Shown here piece by piece: positions 9,050 to 17,488 of a DNA stretch of 64,000 nt. The translations under genes and the position numbers were made by a program. The stretch covers positions 498,257 to 562,256 of the forward strand of contig NZ_KI912183.1 in NCBI RefSeq assembly GCF_000189755.2, written 5' to 3'. Source of the stretch: Desulfotomaculum nigrificans DSM 574. Its GTDB lineage: Bacteria > Bacillota > Desulfotomaculia > Desulfotomaculales > Desulfotomaculaceae. The notes under the pieces are model-generated. The model was not told the origin of the DNA. It ran no database searches and was given only the letters and a program-made list of their open reading frames with translations. How positions within the stretch are numbered: position 1 is the first letter of the stretch; the number at the start of each line of letters is the position of its first letter.

Positions 9050-9625
9050 TTATTCCTGAATTAAAACCTCTTTGTCCCTAAGAACCACAAAACTGTTGCC
9101 AATTTGCCGGTAATGGTACAAGGGCTTACCCAATTTCCGGGCCCACCGGGCACAATATTTAGTGCCACCGGTGATCACTCCGTTGGGTGGAAAGGTACCC
9201 ACAACCAGTACTTTATCTGACAACATGGCCTGGGTTTTGTCCCGGGCAACAAAAGTCCATTTTACGGCGGGTTGCTCAGGGGCAAATTGGCTCACCAGGC
9301 ACCCGCCGTAACTAATAATATCTTTAGCCAATTTTTCACTTTCTGGTGGGTAAACTGGTGCCGACAGGCCAAAGGGAACAACGGCAACAGTTAAACCACC
9401 TTCATCTAAACAGCCCAGATGAGCGGCGGTATCAATACCACTGGCTAATCCAGACAAAATCACAATTCCTTTTTTGGCGGCTTGTCGGGCAAGTTCATAG
9501 GCCATGGCACAATCCCGCTGGTGTTGTATAATTTCTGCACTACAGTTATTACTTGGTCCCCTGGGACCAATAATGGCTATAATTTCTTTGTCGGCGGGAA
9601 ATTTACCTCGATAATGAAGAATCAA
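9050..9625 (-). CDS. DprA/Smf-like Rossmann-fold protein
   Basis: About 191 residues that correspond to the DprA Rossmann core only: IIAIIGPRGPSN, then LSGLASGIDTAAHLGCL, AVVPFGLSAPVYPPE, and TGGTKYCARWARKLGKPLY. Full DprA, which loads RecA on incoming DNA in transformation, is about 290-370 residues and usually has SAM and winged-helix ends. These are missing here, so this is a stand-alone core and may bind nucleotides or nucleic acid for another purpose. The start TTG 9625 follows GGAGGT by 7 bases. Single gene with its own terminator. Confidence 0.72.
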   Translation of the reverse strand: MILHYRGKFPADKEIIAIIGPRGPSNNCSAEIIQHQRDCAMAYELARQAAKKGIVILSGLASGIDTAAHLGCLDEGGLTVAVVPFGLSAPVYPPESEKLAKDIISYGGCLVSQFAPEQPAVKWTFVARDKTQAMLSDKVLVVGTFPPNGVITGGTKYCARWARKLGKPLYHYRQIGNSFVVLRDKEVLIQE

Positions 9626-9671
9626 TATAATTACCTCCAAAAGTAATTATACCAAAAAACAAGTAGAACTT

Positions 9672-9699
9672 TTGACAACATTATCCAATATGTTATAAT
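9672..9699 (+). promoter_or_regulatory. Sigma-A promoter of yajQ
   Basis: TTGACA at 9672-9677 and TATAAT at 9694-9699, 16 bases apart, with TG one base before the -10. A perfect -35 and a perfect -10 together suggest strong expression. Confidence 0.85.
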
Positions 9700-9728
9700 T
9701 TAATGAGCTTATAAGCAGGAGGTATATT

Positions 9729-10229
9729 ATGGCTAAGGATAATAGTTTTGATATAGTAAGTAAAGTGGATCTGCAGGAAGTTGTTAATGCAGTGAACCAG
9801 GCAGTCAGAGAAATTGAAACTAGATTTGATTTTAAGGACAGTAAAAGTAAAATTTCTTTCGACGGCAAATCCGAAATAACCCTGGTAAGTGATGATGATT
9901 TTAAACTACGCAATGTGGTTGACATATTAGAAAGTAAGCTGGTCAAACGGGGCGTTAATTTAAAGGCCCTGCGCTACGGAAAAATTGAGCCTGCGGCAGG
10001 TAATACCGTACGACAGAACGTAACACTGGTGCAGGGCATAGAACAAGACATAGCTAAAAAAATTGTTAAAGCTGTAAAGGATAGTAAAATCAAGGTACAA
10101 GCAACTATTCAGGGAGATCAAATCAGGGTATCTGGCAAAAATCGTGATGACTTGCAGAATGTAATCAAATTAATCAAAGAGATGGATTTAAACATACCGG
10201 TAGAATTTGTAAACTTTAGGACATTCTAA
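9729..10229 (+). CDS. yajQ: YajQ family nucleotide-binding protein
   Basis: 166 residues, typical for the family (UPF0234/DUF520). Recognisable parts are [35 protein letters not shown], and the C-terminal [19 protein letters not shown]. YajQ proteins have two ferredoxin-like halves and bind nucleic acid or cyclic di-GMP in some bacteria. The function here is not fixed. AGGAGG precedes the ATG and a strong promoter lies 30 bases upstream. It is the first gene on the plus strand after the minus-strand cluster. Confidence 0.93.
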   Translation: MAKDNSFDIVSKVDLQEVVNAVNQAVREIETRFDFKDSKSKISFDGKSEITLVSDDDFKLRNVVDILESKLVKRGVNLKALRYGKIEPAAGNTVRQNVTLVQGIEQDIAKKIVKAVKDSKIKVQATIQGDQIRVSGKNRDDLQNVIKLIKEMDLNIPVEFVNFRTF

Positions 10230-10297
10230 AGGACTTTGACAGTATTGTCCTACTGATTTATACTGATTAAAGATATTCTTAAGCGAAAGGAAAAACC

Positions 10298-11635
10298 ATG
10301 TTCATTAACGTTGGATTAGTGAGTTTAGGTTGCCCCAAAAATCTGGTAGACTCGGAAGTTATGTTAGGTTTGCTGAGGGAAGCCAAGTTTAATATAACCA
10401 GTAATGAAGCCGAGGCTGACGTGTTAATAGTTAATACCTGTGGTTTTATCCAGTCGGCTAAGGAAGAATCCATCAGGCATATATTTGAATTGGCCCAGTA
10501 TAAAGACCGTGGTCGCTGTCAGGCTCTGGTGGTTACCGGTTGCTTGGCCCAGCGCTATCATCAGGAATTGATGGAAGAAATACCGGAGATAGATGCTTTG
10601 GTGGGACCTGGTCATATTAATGATATTGTTCAAATCATTAAGGAAATTTTGGCCAATAAGCAGAGAAAATCTCACATTTGTGAACCTGAATACATATACG
10701 ATGAGTATGCGCCCAGATTACTCAGTACACCGACCTACACTGCTTATATCAAAGTAGCTGAGGGTTGTGATAATCGTTGTGCCTATTGTGCCATTCCCAA
10801 TATTCGAGGTCGCTTTCGCAGTCGCCCCCTGGAATCCATAGTAGCCGAGGCAAAAACTCTGGTGGCTAACGGAACCAGAGAAATTATTTTAATTGCCCAG
10901 GACACTACTCGTTATGGGCAGGATATTTATGGTCAGTACAGTCTGGATAAATTATTATGGCTACTTCAGGATATACCTGACCTCAAATGGATTCGGATAT
11001 TATATTGCTATCCCAATCGATTTACTGATGGTTTAATTAAAGCCATTGCTCAATTACCTAAGGTATGTAAATACATTGATTTACCTGTACAACATGCTAA
11101 TAACGAAATTTTACGGGCTATGGGACGCCCCGGTAATCAACAACAGGTACGTAGCTTGATTGACCGTCTGCGCCGGGAAATTCCCGGTCTGGTTTTAAGG
11201 ACATCTTTTATTGTTGGTTTCCCCGGAGAAACAGAGGAACAATTTCAAGAATTACTTAACTTTATGCAGCAAGTAAAATTTGATCGAGCCGGGGTCTTTA
11301 CTTATTCGCAAGAGGAAGGTACTCCGGCGGCGGAATTGCCAAACCAAATTCCCGAAGAAATTAAACAGGAACGGTACCATCGGGCCATGACATTACAAAG
11401 GGAAATTTCTTTAGCCCAAAACCAGCGAAGAATTGGTCAGGTTTTGGAGGTACTGGTGGAGAAAGTAATTGACGGGAGTAAAAATATTTATGCCGGTCGT
11501 TCCATGGGAGATGCTCCGGAAATCGATGGCACCGTAGAGATCGTAAGTACCAGGCCATTAATCAGCGGAGAATTTGTTCACGTAAAAATTACCAGGGCCT
11601 TAGAGTATGACTTGATGGGAGAGTTGGCCCAATGA
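10298..11635 (+). CDS. rimO: Ribosomal protein S12 methylthiotransferase RimO
   Basis: 445 residues in the normal order. The N-terminal UPF0004 domain starts VGLVSLGCPKNLVDSE, with cluster Cys also in NTCGF and VTGCLAQRY. The radical-SAM core has CDNRCAYC (CxxxCxxC), and a C-terminal TRAM domain follows. RimO adds a methylthio group to an Asp of ribosomal protein S12. The signature SLGCPKNLVDSE separates it from MiaB, which is present at 56.8 kb. Its stop overlaps pgsA by 4 bases, so the two are translationally coupled. Confidence 0.95.
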   Translation: MFINVGLVSLGCPKNLVDSEVMLGLLREAKFNITSNEAEADVLIVNTCGFIQSAKEESIRHIFELAQYKDRGRCQALVVTGCLAQRYHQELMEEIPEIDALVGPGHINDIVQIIKEILANKQRKSHICEPEYIYDEYAPRLLSTPTYTAYIKVAEGCDNRCAYCAIPNIRGRFRSRPLESIVAEAKTLVANGTREIILIAQDTTRYGQDIYGQYSLDKLLWLLQDIPDLKWIRILYCYPNRFTDGLIKAIAQLPKVCKYIDLPVQHANNEILRAMGRPGNQQQVRSLIDRLRREIPGLVLRTSFIVGFPGETEEQFQELLNFMQQVKFDRAGVFTYSQEEGTPAAELPNQIPEEIKQERYHRAMTLQREISLAQNQRRIGQVLEVLVEKVIDGSKNIYAGRSMGDAPEIDGTVEIVSTRPLISGEFVHVKITRALEYDLMGELAQ

Positions 11636-12177
11636 ATTTACCCAACCGATTAACCCTGGCCAGAATTTTTTTAGTTCCCGTATTTCTGACTATTGTTACG
11701 TTGCGCATCAAATACGGTGATATCATTGCGGCCGCGGTATTTATATTGGCCGCCAGTACTGATGGCCTAGACGGGTATATAGCCAGAAAAAACAAACAGA
11801 TAACCACCCTGGGTAAATTTATGGACCCATTGGCTGATAAACTACTTGTTTCAGCAGCGCTGATTGTGCTGGTGGAATTGGGTAAATTGCCGGCTTGGGT
11901 AGCTGTTATCATTATCGGCCGGGAATTTATGGTTACCGGGTTAAGGGCCATTGCTGCGGCCGATGGTGTGGTGATATCAGCCAGTAAATTAGGTAAGTGG
12001 AAAACGATTACCCAAATAATAGCTATTGTGGCTATGTTTTTATACAATTTTACCCTACAAATATTTGGCTTTGATTTTGCCCGGGTGGCCATGGGAGTGG
12101 CGGTATTTTTTACTATTTGGTCAGGTGTAGATTACATGGCCAAAGGTTGGCATTTGCTTAAAAAGGGTGAGTATTAA
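11632..12177 (+). CDS. pgsA: CDP-diacylglycerol-glycerol-3-phosphate 3-phosphatidyltransferase
   Basis: 181 residues of a CDP-alcohol phosphotransferase. The catalytic pattern is visible as STDGLDGYIARKNKQ...LGKFMDPLADK (DGxxAR...GxxxDxxxD). Several membrane helices follow. The enzyme makes phosphatidylglycerol phosphate, the entry to the anionic membrane lipids. It starts inside the rimO stop (ATGA). The pair is followed by a terminator, so the rimO-pgsA operon ends here. In Bacillus pgsA also lies between rodZ (ymfM) and cinA. Confidence 0.94.
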   Translation: MNLPNRLTLARIFLVPVFLTIVTLRIKYGDIIAAAVFILAASTDGLDGYIARKNKQITTLGKFMDPLADKLLVSAALIVLVELGKLPAWVAVIIIGREFMVTGLRAIAAADGVVISASKLGKWKTITQIIAIVAMFLYNFTLQIFGFDFARVAMGVAVFFTIWSGVDYMAKGWHLLKKGEY

Positions 12178-12179
12178 TG

Positions 12180-12211
12180 ATCAGGATGAGGATTACTCTC
12201 CTGATTTTTTA
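12180..12211 (+). terminator. Terminator after pgsA
   Basis: Stem ATCAGGA/TCCTGAT with further pairing inside, followed by TTTTTT. Confidence 0.8.
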
Positions 12212-12300
12212 TTTCCAATGGTTTCATAAAGATTCGTATATACGATCATGCTATAATTGTATAGCATAATATAAGTACTAAACTGGAAAGGATGATGGCT

Positions 12301-12870
12301 ATGCAATGGCACGGCCTTAGGCTTCCGGTTGTTTTTTTGGCTTTTGTTTGCGGATTGATTTTGGCCTTTGGCGGTCAATACGTATATAAAGAATATATTT
12401 TCCAACAGCCGCTAAACGAAATTTTAGCCGAAAATAAGCTGGTGGATGAATTTAAGGTAGATAACGATACTCAAATACCGGTGATAAAGGTTAAGCTGGC
12501 TAATAATCATGTTAGTTTAATGGAGGCTTATCAACAACTTAACCAATCAGTTGGACGAGTTATGAACAAAAAGCCTTATGAGCTGGAGTTTATTAGTAAT
12601 TCTGACGCTTCTCTGGACCAGGCTTTTTACGAAAGTCATTACGTAATTTACCAGGCTCAGGTTGCCGGTAACTTCCCTGATGTGGCGGCAAAGGTAAAGC
12701 AGGCCGCGGCTAAGCAGGGAGCTGAAGGAAAGGTGTTTGTAGATGAAAACAATATCTACATTCAAATGTATAAACCTGACGGCCATTATTTAAACAAAGT
12801 AATCCCCAGACAAAACACTCTAAATGGGGTGACCTTACAGGGAGGTGGCCAAATTGCTAAAGGAAATTAG
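12301..12870 (+). CDS. Membrane-anchored protein of unknown function, coupled to FtsH-like gene
   Basis: About 189 residues: one N-terminal membrane helix (LPVVFLAFVCGLILAFGGQYV, about residues 9-29), then an extracytoplasmic or cytoplasmic alpha/beta domain with no motif I recognise. The start is set at ATG 12301, which has GGAAAGGA 8 bases upstream; ATGs at 12292 and 12295 are too close. An extended -10 (TGCTATAAT, ending 12257) lies upstream. The 3' end overlaps the FtsH-like gene by 17 bases, so the two are co-translated. It could be an adaptor or partner of that protease; this is inference only. Confidence 0.7.
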   Translation: MQWHGLRLPVVFLAFVCGLILAFGGQYVYKEYIFQQPLNEILAENKLVDEFKVDNDTQIPVIKVKLANNHVSLMEAYQQLNQSVGRVMNKKPYELEFISNSDASLDQAFYESHYVIYQAQVAGNFPDVAAKVKQAAAKQGAEGKVFVDENNIYIQMYKPDGHYLNKVIPRQNTLNGVTLQGGGQIAKGN

Positions 12871-14335
12871 TTTAGGTTTAGGGGTAGCCATGTTGATTTT
12901 TGCCATTTCGGCTGGTTATGATGTTACTCCCATTATTTTTCTACTGGCCTTTGGGGGTGGTCTGTTTTATATGGTCAGCGCCAAGGGTATGGTCAAAGGA
13001 TTTACCAATGATTCCGGTCAACCCAAACGGCAGGAGATATCCTTTGATGATATCGGAGGACAGGGTTCGGCCATTAAAGAGTTAAAAGAGGCCCTGGATT
13101 TTATTAAGAACGAAAGCGAAATAAAAAGATTGGGTATTCGGCCCCTAAAAGGGATTCTCATGACCGGCCCTCCGGGGACCGGTAAAACTTTAATGGCTAG
13201 AGCTGCAGCTAACTATACTGATGCGGTCTTCGTTTCGGCCAGTGGCTCTGATTTTGTGGAAATGTATGCCGGAGTGGGTGCCCAGCGGGTGCGTAAGATT
13301 TTTCAAACCGCCCGTGATACAGCTAAGAAACAGAAGAAACGTAATGCCATTATCTTCATTGATGAGATAGAAGTTTTGGCAGCTAAAAGGGGCCAAAATT
13401 CCAGCCATATGGAGTACGACCAGACCCTTAACGCCTTACTGGTGGAAATGGATGGCCTTAAGGTGGATGATAGTGTAAGAATCCTGATCATGGCTGCCAC
13501 CAACCGGGTGGATATTATGGACCCGGCCCTGTTGCGTCCGGGTAGATTTGACCGGCAGGTGAAGGTTGACTTACCGGATAAAGCCGGTCGGTTGGAGATT
13601 CTGAAGATCCATACCCGTAATAAACCACTGGCTGCAGATGTTGACCTTAACCAATTGGCGCGGGAGTCCTTTGGTTTCTCCGGTGCCCATCTGGAGAGCC
13701 TGGCTAATGAGGCAGCCATTTTAGCCATGCGGGAGGGATTAAAGGAAATTCACTACCGGCATTTCCATGAAGCGGTAGACAAGGTAATCATGGGTGAAAA
13801 GTTAGAGCGTCAACCTAACCAGGAGGAACTTAAACGGGTGGCCATTCATGAAACAGGCCATGCTCTAATCAGTGAATTGGCCCGGGCCGGCTCGGTGTCT
13901 ACCCTAACTGTTACACCCCGCGGCGGCGCCCTGGGCTACATGCGACAAAACCCGGAAGATGACACCTATTTATACACCAAGGAGTATTTGGAAAATCAAA
14001 TAGCCATTATGTTGGCTGGGGCAGCGGCTGAAGAAGTTGTGCTGGGTAATCGTAGTACCGGTGCTTCCAATGATTATGAAAAAGCATTGCATACTGCAGA
14101 AACCATTATAAAGTCAGGATTATCTGAACTGGGGGTAGTAAATATAGACAACCTACCAGGTGACCTCAGACACCGCACGGTGTCGGATATTATTAAAAAA
14201 CAAGAACAAAAGGTACTGGCTTACCTGCAAGAGCACAAAGGTTTATTAAACTCTGTTGTGGCCATTCTACTGGAAAAGGAAAAAATATCCGGAGATGAAT
14301 TCAGACGTTTAATAAATCAAGAAATCGCTGTATAA
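12854..14335 (+). CDS. Short FtsH-like membrane AAA+ zinc metalloprotease
   Basis: About 493 residues, against 600-650 for housekeeping FtsH. The N-terminal 45 residues form a tight hydrophobic hairpin with almost no periplasmic loop, where FtsH has about 70 residues. The AAA+ domain has GPPGTGKT (Walker A), IIFIDEIE (Walker B) and the SRH with NRVDIMDPALLRPGRFDR. The protease domain has HETGH (near residue 333) and the third ligand Asp in GASNDYEKA. All catalytic residues are therefore present. The start is TTG 12854, 5 bases behind GGAGGTGG. Likely a specialised paralogue working with the upstream anchored protein; substrates unknown. Confidence 0.85.
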   Translation: MLKEISLGLGVAMLIFAISAGYDVTPIIFLLAFGGGLFYMVSAKGMVKGFTNDSGQPKRQEISFDDIGGQGSAIKELKEALDFIKNESEIKRLGIRPLKGILMTGPPGTGKTLMARAAANYTDAVFVSASGSDFVEMYAGVGAQRVRKIFQTARDTAKKQKKRNAIIFIDEIEVLAAKRGQNSSHMEYDQTLNALLVEMDGLKVDDSVRILIMAATNRVDIMDPALLRPGRFDRQVKVDLPDKAGRLEILKIHTRNKPLAADVDLNQLARESFGFSGAHLESLANEAAILAMREGLKEIHYRHFHEAVDKVIMGEKLERQPNQEELKRVAIHETGHALISELARAGSVSTLTVTPRGGALGYMRQNPEDDTYLYTKEYLENQIAIMLAGAAAEEVVLGNRSTGASNDYEKALHTAETIIKSGLSELGVVNIDNLPGDLRHRTVSDIIKKQEQKVLAYLQEHKGLLNSVVAILLEKEKISGDEFRRLINQEIAV

Positions 14336-14358
14336 ACAAATAATTCCTGTAAACACTT

Positions 14359-14390
14359 AAAGAGATCAGTGTTTTGGTCTCTTTTATCTT
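14359..14390 (+). terminator. Terminator after FtsH-like gene
   Basis: A 10-bp stem AAAGAGATCA/TGGTCTCTTT (one G-U pair) is followed by a T-rich tract. Confidence 0.75.
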
Positions 14391-14462
14391 TTATGTGAAG
14401 GGAAATTTAGGTGTACCGGCGAAGTATTAATAGTTTTATTAACAACGGAAGTGGTGATCACA

Positions 14463-15698
14463 TTGCAAGCAGAAATAATTTTTACCGGTACAGAGTTACT
14501 GGTGGGTGAAGTTTTAAATTCCCATGCCCAGTATTTAGGACGCCGTTTAACCGAAATGGGCATAGAAGTGATACAGCACTCAACCGTCGGTGATTACTGG
14601 GGGCGTATGGGTCTGGTGCTGTTACAGGCACTGGAGAGGGCAGACATAATCTTTATTACCGGCGGATTAGGTCCCACCATTGATGACCTGACTAAAGAAA
14701 CAGTAGCCGAAGTGCTGGAACTGGATATGAAATTAGACGAGTCCTCTTTGGAGGCAATTAAAGAGTTTTTTGCCAAAAGGGGTATGGAAATGCCTGCCAA
14801 TAACATTAAGCAGGCTTACTTTCCAGAAGGGGCAAAGATTTTACCTAACCCCAGGGGGACGGCACCCGGTGCCATAGTAGAGGTGGATAAAAAAGCCATT
14901 ATTATTTTACCTGGTCCGCCGTGGGAATTAGAAACCATGTTCGAGGCTTCGGTGGTACCTTATTTAAACAGTTTACCCCACCGGGGTGTTCTCAGCACAT
15001 CCAAAATTTTTAAGCTTACCGGCATTACGGAGAGCACCGTACAAGAAATGATTGAAGACTTGTGCGGCAAAAGCAATCCTGAAATTGCTTTTTTAGTACA
15101 ACCCGGTGTAGTGGAAGTAAGAATAACCGGTCAGGGTAAAACCCTGGAAGAGGCCAATGCTTTGGTACAACAATTATCAGATCAGGTACGCAGAAGATTG
15201 TTTCAATATATTTTTGCTGAGGATCGGGAAAAAATTGAGCAGGTGGTAGGGCAGCTACTAATTGATGCCGGGTTAACCCTGGCGGTGGCCGAATCCTGTA
15301 CCGGAGGTTTAATTGAAGCTCGATTATCTGATATTCCTGGCGCATCCCGTTATCTGGTGGGTGGTATTATTGCGTATAGCAACCAAGTAAAGGAAAAAAT
15401 ATTAGGTGTACCGGCGGAAACCCTGGCTCAATACGGGGCAGTTAGTCGCCAAACAGCCATTGCTATGGCTGAAGGGGTACGCCGGGAACTGGGTAGCAAC
15501 ATTGGTTTGGCAGTAACCGGTGTGGCTGGCCCCACTTCTTCTGAAGGCAAACCAGTGGGCCTGGTTTATATCGCTTTATCATCACCCACCGGTACTTGCT
15601 TCCGTGAATATCGCTTTCCTGGCGAAAGAAAAGCCATTCGTAATGGTACAGTGAATGCAGCTCTTAAAATGGCTAAACATTTTTTACAGGGTAAATAA
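14463..15698 (+). CDS. cinA: CinA, competence/damage-inducible protein (NMN deamidase)
   Basis: About 411 residues, the usual length. The N-terminal MoaB-like COG1058 domain starts QAEIIFTGTELLVGEVLNSH, with FITGGLGPTIDD. The C-terminal CinA domain has AESCTGGLIEARLSDIPGAS and AVTGVAGPTSSEGKPVG, the nicotinamide-nucleotide amidohydrolase part. The start TTG 14463 fits the family N-terminus; the longer frame from GTG 14451 adds four unlikely residues. In many Firmicutes cinA lies directly before recA. Here a helicase gene separates them. Confidence 0.93.
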   Translation: MQAEIIFTGTELLVGEVLNSHAQYLGRRLTEMGIEVIQHSTVGDYWGRMGLVLLQALERADIIFITGGLGPTIDDLTKETVAEVLELDMKLDESSLEAIKEFFAKRGMEMPANNIKQAYFPEGAKILPNPRGTAPGAIVEVDKKAIIILPGPPWELETMFEASVVPYLNSLPHRGVLSTSKIFKLTGITESTVQEMIEDLCGKSNPEIAFLVQPGVVEVRITGQGKTLEEANALVQQLSDQVRRRLFQYIFAEDREKIEQVVGQLLIDAGLTLAVAESCTGGLIEARLSDIPGASRYLVGGIIAYSNQVKEKILGVPAETLAQYGAVSRQTAIAMAEGVRRELGSNIGLAVTGVAGPTSSEGKPVGLVYIALSSPTGTCFREYRFPGERKAIRNGTVNAALKMAKHFLQGK

Positions 15699-15727
15699 TT
15701 ATTTTCTTTTAAGAAAGAAGGAAATAG

Positions 15728-17326
15728 ATGAACCAAGAAAGGGTAACAAAGTTCTTTGGCAACCTTGAATTAGACTCGTGTATTGTACAAGGGTTAGTGG
15801 ATATGGGGTTTGAGGAACCAACCCCCATTCAACAACTTGCTGTTCCTCTGGTGCTGGCCGGGCATGATATTATTGGCCAGGCCCAGACAGGAACCGGGAA
15901 AACGGCTGCCTTTGGTATCCCCCTGGTGGCCCGGCTAAATTTTCGTAAGCGGGGTGTACAGGCCATTATAATTACCCCCACCAGGGAGTTAGCTATTCAA
16001 GTAGGGGAAGAGATTAACAAGATTGGTCGCTACCGGAGAGCTAGAGTATTGCCCATTTATGGAGGCCAATCCATTGAACGACAAATTCGTTCACTGCGTC
16101 AAGGGGTCCATGTTGTGGTGGGTACTCCCGGTCGGCTGTTGGACCATTTAAGACGTCAGACATTAAAACTTGATCAGGTTAGCATGGTGGTTTTGGACGA
16201 GGCAGATGAAATGTTGGATATGGGGTTCATTGATGACATCGAAGAAATCCTTCGTCATACACCACCAGAACGGCAAACTCTACTTTTTTCTGCCACTATG
16301 CCCGAGGAAATTAGCAGGTTAGCCCGCCAGTATATGACTGACCCTAAATTTGTTACTGTCAGCAAGGCCAACATAACTGCACCTAGTATTGAACAGATTT
16401 ATTACGAAGCGCCGGAAAAACATAAACTAGAAGCATTGTGCAGAATTCTTGACACCACAGAGATTACCCAGGGGATAGTTTTTTGTCGCACCAAACGCGG
16501 CGTGGATGAACTGGTGGCTGGCCTACAAGCCAGGGGTTATACTGCTGTATCATTACATGGGGATCTAAGCCAACAGCAACGAAATACTGTTATGAGACAA
16601 TTTCGTTCGGGGGAGGTAGAATTACTGGTGGCCACCGATGTGGCAGCCAGAGGCCTGGATATAGAGGGTGTTTCCCACGTAATTAACTATGATATCCCCC
16701 AGGATCCCGAATTTTATGTGCATCGTATTGGTCGCACCGGTCGCGCGGGACGATCCGGGGTGGCTATAACCATTATTACTCCGCGGGAATACCGGCAACT
16801 CAGACTAATTGAAAACCTAACCAAAACCAGAATCAAGCGGGGTCGGTTGCCTAGTATTGCTGATGTCGCTGAGCGGCAACGAGAAGGAATTAAGGATAGA
16901 CTGGTGCAAATTATTGAAGAGGGTAAGTTGGCATATTATCGATCTGTTGTAGATCCTTTAACAGACGAATATGATCCCATTGATATTGCCGCTGCTGCCC
17001 TTAAAATATCTTTAGATTTAGAACCAGCGGGTGAAGACATCGACCTGGATACGGTAAATTTTGGTGATACCGGGGCTAGGCCAGGTATGGTTAGGTTGTT
17101 TCTGACCCTGGGACGGAAAGATCAAACCTCTCCGGCCGAGATTGTTAAGTTGTTCTCGGAGGAATCGGGCATTCCGGGTAGCAAGATTGGCAGTATTAAC
17201 ATTTACGAGAATTTTAGTTTTGTTGAGGTACCGGAAGATTGGGCCAACTGTGTCATCAGCTGCTTACACCGCAAAAACTTTAAAGGCCGGAGATTGTTTG
17301 TGGAACCAGCACGGGCCAGAAAGTAA
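15728..17326 (+). CDS. DEAD-box RNA helicase (CshA/DeaD type)
   Basis: 532 residues. The helicase core shows the Q motif (FEEPTPIQQLAVPLV), AQTGTGKT, PTRELAIQ, VLDEADEML, SATMPEE, and HRIGRTGRAGRSG. The C-terminal part (about 450-530, GMVRLFLTLGRKDQTSPAEIVKLF) resembles the DbpA RNA-binding domain found in DeaD/CshA helicases. It unwinds structured RNA in ribosome assembly, mRNA decay or cold growth. Ribosome site AAGAAGGAAA precedes the ATG. The 30-base gap to cinA without a terminator suggests co-transcription. A long stem-loop follows the stop. Confidence 0.93.
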   Translation: MNQERVTKFFGNLELDSCIVQGLVDMGFEEPTPIQQLAVPLVLAGHDIIGQAQTGTGKTAAFGIPLVARLNFRKRGVQAIIITPTRELAIQVGEEINKIGRYRRARVLPIYGGQSIERQIRSLRQGVHVVVGTPGRLLDHLRRQTLKLDQVSMVVLDEADEMLDMGFIDDIEEILRHTPPERQTLLFSATMPEEISRLARQYMTDPKFVTVSKANITAPSIEQIYYEAPEKHKLEALCRILDTTEITQGIVFCRTKRGVDELVAGLQARGYTAVSLHGDLSQQQRNTVMRQFRSGEVELLVATDVAARGLDIEGVSHVINYDIPQDPEFYVHRIGRTGRAGRSGVAITIITPREYRQLRLIENLTKTRIKRGRLPSIADVAERQREGIKDRLVQIIEEGKLAYYRSVVDPLTDEYDPIDIAAAALKISLDLEPAGEDIDLDTVNFGDTGARPGMVRLFLTLGRKDQTSPAEIVKLFSEESGIPGSKIGSINIYENFSFVEVPEDWANCVISCLHRKNFKGRRLFVEPARARK

Positions 17327-17329
17327 TTT

Positions 17330-17388
17330 AAGGTTCGAGGTTCGCAATTTCGAGTACTCTCTTCCAATTGCGAATTTCGAGCCTTTTT
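17330..17388 (+). terminator. Long stem-loop terminator after the helicase gene
   Basis: Arms of 20 bases (17330-17349 and 17366-17385) pair throughout if three G-U pairs are allowed; the loop is 16 bases and a run of five Ts follows. The arms themselves contain the direct repeat GGTTCGAGGTTCG. The stem is longer than usual for a terminator and may be a mobile palindromic repeat that has been co-opted. Confidence 0.75.
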
Positions 17389-17393
17389 AGTTA

Positions 17394-17423
17394 TTGACCA
17401 GTTAGTCCAAAATACCTTATAAT
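17394..17423 (+). promoter_or_regulatory. Promoter of recA
   Basis: TTGACC (17394-17399) and TATAAT (17418-17423) with an 18-base spacer. The expected start near 17430 falls on the edge of the SOS box. Confidence 0.75.
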
Positions 17424-17431
17424 GGCATTAG

Positions 17432-17445
17432 CGAACATATGTTTA
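17432..17445 (+). promoter_or_regulatory. LexA (DinR) SOS box in the recA promoter
   Basis: CGAACATATGTTTA matches the Firmicutes LexA site CGAACN4GTTCG at 8 of the 10 fixed positions and keeps the 4-base spacing. It covers the predicted transcript start, so LexA would block initiation. A lexA gene is not in the window. Confidence 0.85.
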
Positions 17446-17488
17446 ATTACTCATTGTACTTTCGTGAAAATAGAAAGGAGACATGTTT

